The notes under the pieces were generated by a model that saw only the letters and a program-made list of their open reading frames with translations, was not told the DNA's origin and did not search any database. From the NCBI GenBank assembly GCA_015039365.1, contig WION01000115.1, positions 86,501-150,500 of the forward strand: DNA of 64,000 nt, in the 5' to 3' direction. Positions 9,687 to 20,140 of this stretch are shown in pieces (position 1 is the first letter of the stretch; the number at the start of each line of letters is the position of its first letter). Source of the DNA: Amanita rubescens (Eukaryota > Basidiomycota > Agaricomycetes > Agaricales > Amanitaceae). Both the position numbers and the translations under genes were made by a program.

Positions 9687-12600
9687 ATGATGGGTCGGTT
9701 GTTGCAGGTTCTACATCACCTGAGACATTGTGCAACATCACCATTTGGTCGTGACTGGCATGTGGTAATAGGTTTTCAGATACAGTGTATGGCAAGTCGT
9801 TGCTAGTTGACGTGTTCAGCAAGTTACCATAGTAGTTGCCCAGACCAGTGCTTGTTGACGCTAGGGATTGGCACGGGTTGGCTAAACCCGTGCGGGTCAC
9901 ATACCCGCACCCATTGAGGGTACGGGTGGGGGTCCACACTCTGAGGACCCTCATTGAAACCCGTACCCGCGACATGGGTTTGGGTGCGGCAGGCAAGACC
10001 CGTGCCTATACCCACACCCATGTCAGGTTAGGGCGGGATGCGGCATCGGTCATAGTTCAACGTAATGCAAACGACACTACTTTAGCGTTGAAATTAACTC
10101 AGTAGTTCCCAGCTAGCGTGAAACATATTCAGCAAGCTTAGTTAGCGTGAAACATATTTAGCAAGCTTAGTTAGCGTGAAACATATGTTAGCAATCTTAG
10201 TACGGTCAATGGTGAAACAGCTTGTGGGTAATATATAAGTGACAAGAGGTGTTTGCGACGTGCAACGTACCTTCAGACATCATGCCTTTGGACGCCACTG
10301 CCAGTAAACGAGTTCCCAAGTTGACAGAGAGGGCGAACCCAGCCATATCCAGCTCTAGGAAGCGTCGCTTGTCATTGTCGAGTCAGGATGAGACTCATGA
10401 TACCCCCAGACAGCGTGTACGCACCGACAATGCATCACCTGTGACCCCTGATGCGCAGGCCACTCCCCCTGTCAATGCTACACCACCAGCAACCACCCCC
10501 GCTTCATCTGACTCTGCAACTCGTAACCCGAGCGCTACCGACGGACCTGAAGAATTAGGCGACACTGATGAGACAAATAGCTCAGTGAACACGTCTACAA
10601 ACACATCCGATGGTCCTTTACCTGTTAACGAGACCCCTGAGGCACAGCTGAGTATGTTGCCTTAAAGTTACATATAACTGAGAAATTAACTTGGAGTCAG
10701 AGCGTTTACAGAAGGAGTGGTGCTCACCCATCTATGCCTTCTTCCAACCAAACCCGAAAATCGTCGAAATAAATGACCGCCGCGCCCACGAGTTCAAGTG
10801 CAGTGGCCGAGGGTGTAAGGCTACAGTGCGCCGATTCCTTGATAAGAGGGATGCGTACTCCACTGGGAATATGCGAAAGCATGTTAAATCATGCTGGGGT
10901 GCTGACGTTCTGGCCGCAGCTGACAGTGCGAGGGACTTGGAAGAGGTCCGGACGAAGATTGTCAAGGATGTTCTGCAAAATGGAAGTATTACAGCAGCAT
11001 TCGAGCGAAAAAATATTGTTACGTACTCTCACCGCCAACACACGAAGGTGGAGATCAGGTATGAGTCGCTTACTGTTTCGTTGTGAACAAATGTTGACAT
11101 CAGGCCACGGAAGGGCCGAAATGGTCCGTTGGGTGTGTGAAGACCTACGGCCTTTCCAGATCGTGAAAGATCGAGGCTTTCGATGCCTGATGAAGACAGG
11201 CCGCCCCGAGATATATATACCCTCGCCGGAAACGATTTCTCGCGATGTTAGGCTTATCTATGCACGTACTCGCGAGAGATTAACGAAAATGCTGCAAAAA
11301 CACAAAGGAAGACTCAGCTTTTCGACTGATGGTTGGACTTCACCAAATCATCGGGCATATGTCGCGTTCATGGTCCATCTAGAGCGTGAGGGATCGCCGT
11401 TAATGTTACCACTCGATATCGTTGAACTGGCCCAAGTAAGTCAGCATACTTCACATTGTATTACTGCTCACTCACCAGAATTATAGTCCCATACAGGTGC
11501 AGAACTTGCGGCAGCATTTGCCACTGTTCTTGAAGAGTACAACTTGACGGAGAAGGTTCTAGCAGTGACGTGCGATAATGCGAGTAACAATGATGTAATG
11601 ATCAGGGAGCTCGCCGAGTTAGTGCCCGGGTTTGAGGGGGAAGCAAGCCATACACGTTGCTTCCTCCACGTCATCAATCTCGTTGCCAAGTCACTTATTC
11701 ATCAATTTGATGCGCATGGCGGTCAGACTGGTGTTGATGATGAGCAGCAGGAACTTACAGATGAACCCGATATGGAAGATTCGCCCTCCAACGCTGCAGC
11801 CGCAGATGAATCCGATGATGAGGACACAGCCACCGATGATGATGATGGGTTTGTCGACGAGGTTGAAAAGATGGATGAGACCGAGAAGGAGCTTCACAAG
11901 TATATGATAAGACCTGTCAAAGTCGTTCTTCTTAAGGTGAGCACGCCATCCGAATCGAAATCAAACCTTGTGACTTACTTCAATCCTAGCTTCGAAAAAT
12001 CTCCTTCAAGATCATCAACTCCACAACCATCCTTTTACCCGCGTGGAAGCAAATCCTGAAGGATGTCGATGGTAAGGAAACCATCATACCACGGGATGTC
12101 GCAACACGGTGGAACTCGACCTATGATATGCTTGAGTACTGCGTGAGGTACCGTGCGGCCATTGACAGAGTCACGCAGAGGCGAGATTTAGGGCTCCGGA
12201 TGTTCGAGTTGACGGACGAGGAGTGGAAGCTTGCTGAGCAGTTGCGTGACAGCTTGAAGGTATGTTTCTTCGTTAGATCCGCATAGCACCTGCACTCACG
12301 CCATCACTTGACCTTATCGCCGCATCTCTCCTGCTATCATCACACCTGTCCTGCTATCACCGCACGTCTTCTACTCACGCTGTCATCGGAATTGAACCTG
12401 CCGCTGCGCTTGCACCACCGTTGTACCCTATCGCAACCCACTCCGCACTTCCATCACCATCAGATCTTGAAGGATGCGACTCGTTTCTTCTCTCGCCCTA
12501 TGCCAAACCTCGCCCGTGTCATCCCCGCGATGGATCACATCGAAGAAACACTTTCAACAGGTTCTCGCGACCTGTCCAACGATCCAGCAATACGCGCGGC

Positions 12601-15600
12601 GCTCACGATCGCTCGGAAAACATTGAACCGCTACTATGGGTTGACCGATAGCTCAGAGGTTTACCGTATTGCAATGGGTGAGTTGCATTCATAGCTTTCT
12701 GAGGTGCTTTCGGGCTCAATCATTCCCATTACATGCGCTGAATAGTACTACACCCCCGGCACAAACTCAAGTACTTTCAAACCGCACAGTGGGATGACGA
12801 GTGGATTAAAACAGCTGAATCCCTTGTTCGTGACGAGTTTGAGCGATCCTACAACCACACGAATGAAACCGACATCGAGATTATTGACGGCAACACCGAG
12901 GCCAGCACTGAAACGGTTAATACGTCCAAGGTATGCGTTCATCTGAGTCTCATGGTCACATTTAATCTAATGGAAGGAATATAGAACATCTTTGACAACC
13001 TCCCTGCTCTCGCACCCCCAAAGGCATCAAACGTAGTCTCCGAGCTCGATCGCTACCTCAAATTGGATGTAGAAGATGTCAATAATGCTATTACTTGGTG
13101 GTACGAGCGCCGCGCGCTCTATCCCAATTTATCGCGGATGGCGCTGGATTACTTAACAATTCCCCGTGCGTACTACATTATTCATTCATACGATCAAAGC
13201 TAACACTACGTCTAGCGACATCTATTGATGTCGAGCGTTTCTTCAGCCGTGGCCGACTCCTGCTTTCCCATGTGCGATCCCGACTCTCTGCTCATACAAC
13301 AGCTGCTATATTGTGTCTCGGACATTGGAGCCATGTTAATTTAATTAAAAACGAGGATATACTAAAGGTTACTTCACTTCCAGATGTTGTTTCTGACGGA
13401 GATATTATAATACTTGATTAGAATTTAACACATACTACTATACTAGTACTACTTTAATTCATAATATACGTGAATTTCCCTTCGTCACCGGGTATAACCC
13501 GTGCGGGTGCGGGTATGGGTGCGGATGTGGGTGCGGGTGCGGGTCAGCTTGTCCTGTACCCGTGTCCAAACCCGGACCCTGAGTGAGGGTGTGGGTATGT
13601 CACAGGGTATGGGTACGGGTATGCCCCGGGATACCCAGGGGTGTACCCAAGCCAATCCCTAGTTGACGCTATCGGCATGTCACTATATTGGGCCCATCCC
13701 GGAAGACTACCATCATATATTAGCGACGTTAGTAAACCTTCAAGACACGTACTGGTCAGCAACCTGAGCATCCAGATTACAGGCTGACGACAGCCCTTCC
13801 TCTGTGTTATCCCACATTCCAAAACCGCCGGCGGCCGCAGCAAATGCCTGTGCCTGTGGGATGTATGTCTCATCTGGGCCTGACAGTCCTGACCATGTGA
13901 TTAGCAGTTTATCTAAAGACAATGTGAGATATTGTCGGTGTTGCACACCTTCGTTAATCTGTGCTGGGCCTTGTTCCTTTCCCTTTCGAGACGAAGTTCG
14001 ACCACTAGAACTTGATCCAACTCGATATGAAGATGAGCGCCTTGACGACAAGCCGGCCTTGCGCGTCTTTAATTCTTTCAACTTCTCCTGGTTGTCTTTC
14101 CGAACTTGGCTCAAGGCCTGTATCTCATTATTGATTCGGTCCACCTCTGAATCCTGAAACCTTTTCTCTTGAGATTTGCGAGCTGTAAGAGAATTGCGTG
14201 TCAGTGCCCGTGACATGCGATTAAAGGCATCATTCCGATTGTTGCGGAGAACACCGGCTGTCATTGAGTCCTTGATTTCCGCAGCAACTGTGTTATCGAG
14301 GATACGGGCACTGCCAGTTATCAGTACTCTATTTCTCAAATGGTGCTCTCAGAAATCCTGGCACACCTTTCAATTGCTTCAACAAGCGACAACTTCGTGC
14401 CAGTGTTAGAATTCGTCCAGTGATGCTGGCTTTCACCCATGTTTGTTGTCGCCTGGGTTATTGTCCAGTCCGCCAGGTTCATTTTTGTACGTAATGGCAT
14501 AATTGCTGGAAGGATCCAGCGATGGTCAAGTTTATGAGCCCACCACGCTGGCAATTGTCAATTACTATTAATTTCACATAGCAATACAGTTAATATCGGT
14601 ATACGGACCTTGAACCTCATCGGGGAGATCCCCGATCCACGTTGAAAATTCACTGAACTCCTTCTCTGTCTTGATGTAAGGAAAATCTTGGATTCGCCGG
14701 TATTGTTCATCATTGAGCACTGGTCGGAGTTTCTGGATGCCGCTGTGATACAGATCAAGATGTGTCCAAGAAATGGTCTTTGAAATGAGACAATACCGTT
14801 TTACATGCGTGTAGCATGCACGAACAACATATTGAACTAGGATCTCAGGATCTGTTGTTCTTATTTCACTATAGTCTGGCTCATTGGTGGTGAGGAATGA
14901 GTCTCCAAAGCCCTGAACTTGCGCAAGTTCAAGGTCAACATTGAGGGAGAGAAGGTTTCCGCCACGACTGAACCGTTTGAAGAGTAGGCGCCGATTTGTA
15001 ATTACATGCGTGAGACGTTGGAATTCATCGAAAAGGGCTTTGTATTGCGTTCTATCTGCCCTGTTAGTGTATATTCGTCCAATGGTCACAGCTAGACGAG
15101 TCAGGTATGAGCAATTGGATACCAGCCTTGCCATGGGCTTATCATCGTACCTCGGTGAACTGCTGCACACCAGATAACTATTTCACACTCCTGGAACTCT
15201 CCAACTGTACGCTTAAATGTCGTGTCAATTTGAATTGTGATGGCCTGATGAACGAGGCCAAGTAGATATGGATGAAATGTGTAAATCAATAGTCCGTCAC
15301 TTGGAGTTGTCAGAATATTATGAACGTAGCGCTCATCAACAGGCTTTTTGCGTTCGCTTCCAAGAATGTTCCATACTCCTGACAAGTAACGATCAATAAA
15401 AAAGAGTAACATTTGCAAAGGCGTGAAACATTGTTTACCTGGGATGCCAAATCCACATGGGTATAGCTTCCGTTTCTCCTGACGGATGATATCCTGTTTT
15501 AGGCGATTGGACTGCAGAGCAGGACTCGTCAAAGCTGGAGTTTTGCCCTGTAGGATCAACCGAGTGCTCGAAGCTATTAAGTTTGCGTGACGAGTCAGCC

Positions 15601-17521
15601 TGAGAAAATCTGAAAAAATTGTTTATTACCATTCTCTACTGACTGAACCGTGCTCCCTATCACCCCCACAGCGTCAACGCAACTCCGGTACAGATTCCTG
15701 AGGTCTCGAGAGGCTTTGGATGCCGGTAGGACAGGGTGCGAATGAGGGTAATCGTGGTTCGGTACAATACATGCCATGCGAATTGTTGGGTCCACGGGGA
15801 CGTAAATGGTTCGTGATGCTGGGCAATTGTGCCGCTTCATGTTAGTTTGGGTCCCATTGGCATTGTGCGGAAAGCCTAGTGATTGTGATTAACCGATTTT
15901 GTCAAGTAGATCAGTGGAAAGATCGTGACTTACGACATTTCTCAACTTTCCCTCCAACATGTGCTGGAATGACTCGGCTGCATTTAGAGGCACCGGAAAA
16001 ACCATCCAGCTCCTCCCCCGCAAATAAACGAGCTAGCATGTGTTCATCAACGTTATCGGGTATTGAATGGTACTGGTGATTGTCCCGAAACGAGCGCGTC
16101 CATCCTGAACATGCAATAAAGTATGGCTTGGCCCTCTTCGTCGAATCCTACTCCAGTGGTTGAGACAATCTCATCAATGAAAAGACCACCATAGTCATAC
16201 CTTATATGACTTCATGATAGGGTGACCAGTGCATAGCGAACCTGCACTATCGCGCGCATTGCATTGGCGAGACTGTATGACAAGCCAGAATCTGCAAGGA
16301 AGCAGTTAGCTGCAGTACCACTGTAGCGGGAGCAAGACGAGAGTGCGTACGTCAAGACCAGCTTCTCAGCACTGTTAGCTTCTTTTGTACGGTCTTGTAA
16401 CTGAGCTTCAATGATGGATGAGAGTGAGTTGGGGTCAAGTTCATATCGCTCGGCATTGAGAAACTTGGGATCTACTTGTTCACAAGCATAGAAGCCAGCA
16501 CAATCAAGGCGGCTTCTGCGGCATGGGACCGGAACTCCAGTAAAGATGTCAAAGGATGGTTTTGAATCCCCGTCACCAGTTCCACCACGCCAAGAGTCTT
16601 GATCCTATCCAGACCGCGCTCGAATCAGTCCAGACAGGATGCCAGCAAGATTGTAGTAAACTCACCTTGTTTTTTATTATAGCGTCTACGGTCAGAAGCT
16701 CGTGACCATTTCCTTCATAAATGTTGTATTTGGGGTCGCGTAAATCAATGATGTATGCGGTTTTGACACGAGGAACTGGCCAATAGCTTGGCAAGCCAGT
16801 GACGTACTCGACGCGATCCACTAAAAGCTGCCGATTTAGTCGGCGAGGCTTATCCGAGACACGCGACGTTACATCCTGGTCTAGCCACACCGTGTCAGAA
16901 GGTAGCTCAGTTTCATCGTCGCTGGCCATATCTTGGGAGTTTGGGATATATTCATCGGATCCAGACTCATGCTCCGAGAAGTCTCCAGTATCACCAACCA
17001 GTGTGGTATCGCTAGGTGTACCGGTACGGCTCAAGTCACCGCCAAGGCTAGGGATGATGCATGTCTCAGGATCGTCTTCAGCCTCTGAATCGGAAAGGAT
17101 TTCGATCGTCTCATGCCCATTTTCGTGGGTGGAGCGAATGCGGACTTCCCCAGCGCTGAGCGATAGCGGAAGATCTTCTACTTTGACTGAATGGTCCAGC
17201 GGCTCGCGTTTAATTATTACTGCAAATATTGAGACCACTAGTAATTGTCTGAACTTAGAAATGAGACAAACCTTTGTTCCTTGAGACGTTATGTTTCATA
17301 AACTCTTTCAACTCGCGTACATCAATCCAGTCATTTGAGACGAATTTGGTGGGGTTGCGTTCTATGAATGTCTTTGTGTAAATCTGCAAAGAGACGTATC
17401 ACTATCAGGTCCAGTAAACATGATAAATATGATCGTAATTACTCACCTCATTCCTAAATCCTTCGATAATTCCTAGTGGCACGCTGTGTAAAAAATCCTT
17501 CTCTTCCTCAGTACGAGGCAT
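9687..17521 (-). CDS. MULE-type transposase gene, interrupted by hAT2
   Basis: Large minus-strand gene, start MPRTEEEKDFLH at 17521. Exons follow with GT..AG introns. An acidic regulatory-looking region lies at about 16670-17218. A Cys/His region (CSRYSGTAANCF; HSIPDNVDEHM; VIPAHVGG; HNCPASRTIYVP; CIVPNHDYPHSHP) comes next. The DDE-like core has AITIQIDTTFKRTVGEF, ALFDEFQRLT, QGFGDSFLTTNEP and NMGESQHHWTN. A coiled, Ser/Arg-rich C-terminus follows. This layout fits Mutator-like (MULE) transposase-derived proteins that are common in Agaricomycetes. The last exon is split by hAT2 after MPIAST. Removing hAT2 and one duplication copy restores the frame into STGLGNYYGN. The true 3' end is unclear because hAT1 begins at 9686. 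Class assignment is from core motifs only. Confidence 0.68.
9854..9861. repeat. 8-bp target duplication, left copy (hAT2)
   Basis: GTTGACGC here equals 13662-13669, flanking hAT2. Eight base pairs is the hAT hallmark. Confidence 0.93.
10282..13421 (+). CDS. hAT2 transposase
   Basis: Start MPLDATASKR (10282). The N-terminus is long, S/T/P-rich and disordered with a basic SSRKRR patch (about 30 residues in). Then comes a BED-type finger (AHEFKCSGRGCKAT, RKHVKSCWG). The RNase-H-fold core has LSFSTDGWTSPNH (first Asp), VTCDNASNND (second Asp) and TRCFLHVINLVAK. It is followed by an acidic linker, DVATRWNSTYDML and the C-terminal hATC block with WWYERRALYPNLSRMALDYL and ATSIDVERFFSRGR. About eight introns of usual size separate the exons. 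The join at about 11059-11109 restores the frame with an unusual GGAAG acceptor. No disabling mutation is seen. It is distinct in sequence from the hAT1 transposase. Confidence 0.85.
13485..13661. repeat. hAT2 right subterminal array and terminal inverted repeat
   Basis: Repeated GGTGCGGGT/GGGTACGGGT words and complements, ending in CCAATCCCTA. It mirrors 9862-10025. Confidence 0.85.
13662..13669. repeat. 8-bp target duplication, right copy (hAT2)
   Basis: GTTGACGC, identical to 9854-9861. Confidence 0.93.
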
Positions 17522-18606
17522 TGTAAGCCTGTTCTGAAGGGCTGTTGAAGACCGTGACAACTTTGCGAGTATTCGTTTCTCCCTCTCGGCACCATCACCA
17601 CCGTTTCACTCGCTCTCAGCCATATAATTTCAATTTTCTGCACGGCCGCTGATCCACTTGCCTCCCTACAGGTCGGAACAAACCTTTATGCAGCTCAGGC
17701 CCGAGTGTGGTTGCTTGATCAAGTGATGATATCCCCGAGAAGTAATATGCCAGCCAGTTACTGAAGGCGAAAGATGACGAATATATTTGGCTAACATATA
17801 TACAGGTGAGCGAGTATGGTATAGCTATCAGCGATGCTACCGTGTGTGCTTACCTGCTGTCGACGTTGAGAGCTGAGCCGACAGGAGAGTGATCGTGCGT
17901 GGGAGTAATATCCTTATGGGGCACGTGTGACAGTATTTGCATTTGTTAGTAGCTCCCTCTAATACTACGAAGTCATGCTATTATGTGGGGTGCTTGATCG
18001 CGAACGTGAGGATCATTTAAGTGAGCGTGATGAGCATTATAGTGAGTGTGAGGGAGGCCGGAGCAAGTGTGAGGGAGGCCGGAGCAAGTGTGAGGGAGGC
18101 CGGAGCAAGTGTGGTGGCCATTCAACGAGTGTGTCGGTTGATGGCGAGTGTGACAGTGTCGCATTTCACCTATCCTCGCTACGCGTATCGTGGTAGCTGG
18201 TTCGAAAATGAGGCGATGCCAACTTTGCCAAATTAGTACTAAGCTTGGCAGCTTGGCAAGTTCCGACCCTCGCTTTCCGAAACCAGACGATGCAATTGTG
18301 AATAGATTGATTCTAGACTAAGATCACTTATCGTGCTATTGCGACCAGAGTGTACTTATACATGCTGCTTATGAGTGCTTATGGCGACATCCGGCAATGC
18401 CGAATGGCCGCTGTCAACGGGCATTCGGAATTTACATAAATTACCGGAGGCTTGAGAAACGTCTCACCCAAATTTAGCAAACCGTCATTGTACTGAGCAA
18501 CATCAGTCTACGTTTTGCGTAAGTTCAAATTGTTCGTGCATAGATTCTACATTCTCAAATACTTCCTGCAGGCTTGGTAATCCTGCCGTGATCAAAAGGC
18601 TACAGC
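17522..18606. other. Intergenic region between the MULE-type gene and the F-box gene
   Basis: No gene recognised. It contains the divergent upstream regions of both neighbours and one short tandem repeat at 18048-18110. Confidence 0.6.
18048..18110. repeat. Three exact 21-bp tandem copies
   Basis: GTGAGGGAGGCCGGAGCAAG plus a final T, three times without mismatch (18048-18068, 18069-18089, 18090-18110). Confidence 0.95.
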
Positions 18607-20019
18607 ATGTACGGGACGCGCCGCATACCTTCGGATGTCATACGCGACATCTTCTCGCACCTATCCTCACCTTTGAAAGTTCACGAGGCACACAAGTTTC
18701 CGTGGTATCTTGGCCAAATTTGCTCCCAATGGAGAGCTGCTTTTTTGTTAATGCAGCCGTACTTCTGGAGCGAAGTCGAAATAGAGAAGCCTCAAGCCCA
18801 TAATGGCGGTAAAAAGCGACTACACGTCGCGCGTACCATGGAAATCTTAACGTTCTTTCTCGACATGACTCGTGGAGCACCATTTTCCTTCACCTTGTTC
18901 GCGCTTCAACTTGAACCCCTCATAAAGAAAAATGTGCCCTACGTTCAGACCGTTCTTTCGAAATTCCTGAATTATTCAGCCCAATGGAAGAATGTAGTAA
19001 TGGAAGTGCAGCTATCGCAGCTTGCATTGCTCCGCGACATAAAAAACCAACTGCCAATGTTACAGACTTTAACGCTCATGATGCTTGATCGTGTACCCAG
19101 TGATTACGAGAAGGACAATCTCAGTGGTGATGACGCTGACAGTGTGTTGCGTCGTGAACTCTGTGACCTTTTCGAGGACGCGCCGCAGTTAACACGTATC
19201 CAACTCAATTCTATTTGTTCCGCGGCCTGGAGATTCAACTGGGCGTCACTCACAAGCATTCACCTATCTTCCACGGACGGCACGAAAGAAATCATATCTA
19301 CCCTTCGACAGACCGTTAATCTAGAGAGGTTTTCCGTTGATGAAATTTTCTATCTCAGCTACCTCAATCCAGCCGATTTCGAAATCGTCAAGCTTCCATG
19401 CTTGAAATATTTATCCGTCTACGGTGTTTTGCTCTTAACCGTCCTGGAGGCGCCAGGGTTGAAGGAACTAAGAATCACGTTCCACGGGGAGTGCGCAACG
19501 GAGGACGAACCCGATGAAAAACTGGACGACTCCGAAGTAGCCGGGAGAATCAATGCCTTCCTCGTCAGATCAAAATGCGTGCTCTCCAAATTCTCTGCCT
19601 TATCCCTCGATTCACCGGTTCTCAACGACATATTTCCGCACATGCCAGATGTCCAAGAGTTATATATCCAGGCCAGGTACATGCCCTACATTTCTGAAGT
19701 TTTTGAATGCCTTGGAGGATCGGAATCAAGCACTCAGACAGTCCAGCCAACCGAGTTTCCGCTTAGCCATCTAAGCGTGTTATCGATCTTCAGCTTCTTC
19801 GAAGACGAGGACCTGAAACCGGTCAATGAAATGATGGCGCGTCGCAATCCGATGGCTGGTAACATCGATGCTGGCCCAAAAGAACTGATATTAAATTTGA
19901 ATGGTATGGCACGTCATGTGACTACGGAGCTGGAGTCTCTGGAATCCATGTGCGAAGACAGGGGCATTCGCTTTGCATTTGACTGTTGGGGGCCGGGGAT
20001 GTTTTTCGTAATAGGGTAG
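18607..20019 (+). CDS. F-box domain protein
   Basis: Single-exon frame of 470 codons. The N-terminal 60 residues form an F-box of the mushroom type: RRIPSDVIRDIFSHLSSP, then PWYLGQICSQWRAAFLLMQP and YFWSEVEI. The rest is leucine-rich, with regularly spaced hydrophobic stretches consistent with degenerate leucine-rich repeats. Such proteins usually link an SCF ubiquitin ligase (through Skp1) to a substrate. The substrate is unknown. The start is the first Met of the frame, just ahead of the F-box. Agaricomycetes carry hundreds of these fast-evolving genes. Confidence 0.8.
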   Translation: MYGTRRIPSDVIRDIFSHLSSPLKVHEAHKFPWYLGQICSQWRAAFLLMQPYFWSEVEIEKPQAHNGGKKRLHVARTMEILTFFLDMTRGAPFSFTLFALQLEPLIKKNVPYVQTVLSKFLNYSAQWKNVVMEVQLSQLALLRDIKNQLPMLQTLTLMMLDRVPSDYEKDNLSGDDADSVLRRELCDLFEDAPQLTRIQLNSICSAAWRFNWASLTSIHLSSTDGTKEIISTLRQTVNLERFSVDEIFYLSYLNPADFEIVKLPCLKYLSVYGVLLLTVLEAPGLKELRITFHGECATEDEPDEKLDDSEVAGRINAFLVRSKCVLSKFSALSLDSPVLNDIFPHMPDVQELYIQARYMPYISEVFECLGGSESSTQTVQPTEFPLSHLSVLSIFSFFEDEDLKPVNEMMARRNPMAGNIDAGPKELILNLNGMARHVTTELESLESMCEDRGIRFAFDCWGPGMFFVIG

Positions 20020-20140
20020 GATTGATACTGTGTTTATCTATCAGGAATCATGATTATTATGAGCTAGCATTAGCTCGACAGTATTTTACAGTAAAAACGT
20101 CTCAAGTCATAAAATTTCATCATCAATGGGGCAGAATCGT

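Larger units (their letters stand above)
9862..13661 (+). mobile_element. hAT2: complete hAT-superfamily DNA transposon
   Basis: A 3.8-kb element with TIR TAGGGATTGG (9862-9871) and its complement at 13652-13661, and a perfect 8-bp target duplication. Both ends carry dense GGGTACGGGT/ACCCGTACCC-type words in both orientations (about 9873-10025 and 13485-13650), the presumed transposase-binding array. One intact multi-exon transposase lies inside (10282-13421). The insertion is in the last exon of the MULE-type gene, so it is younger than that gene. Intact ends, duplication and ORF suggest a recently active autonomous copy. Confidence 0.93.
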
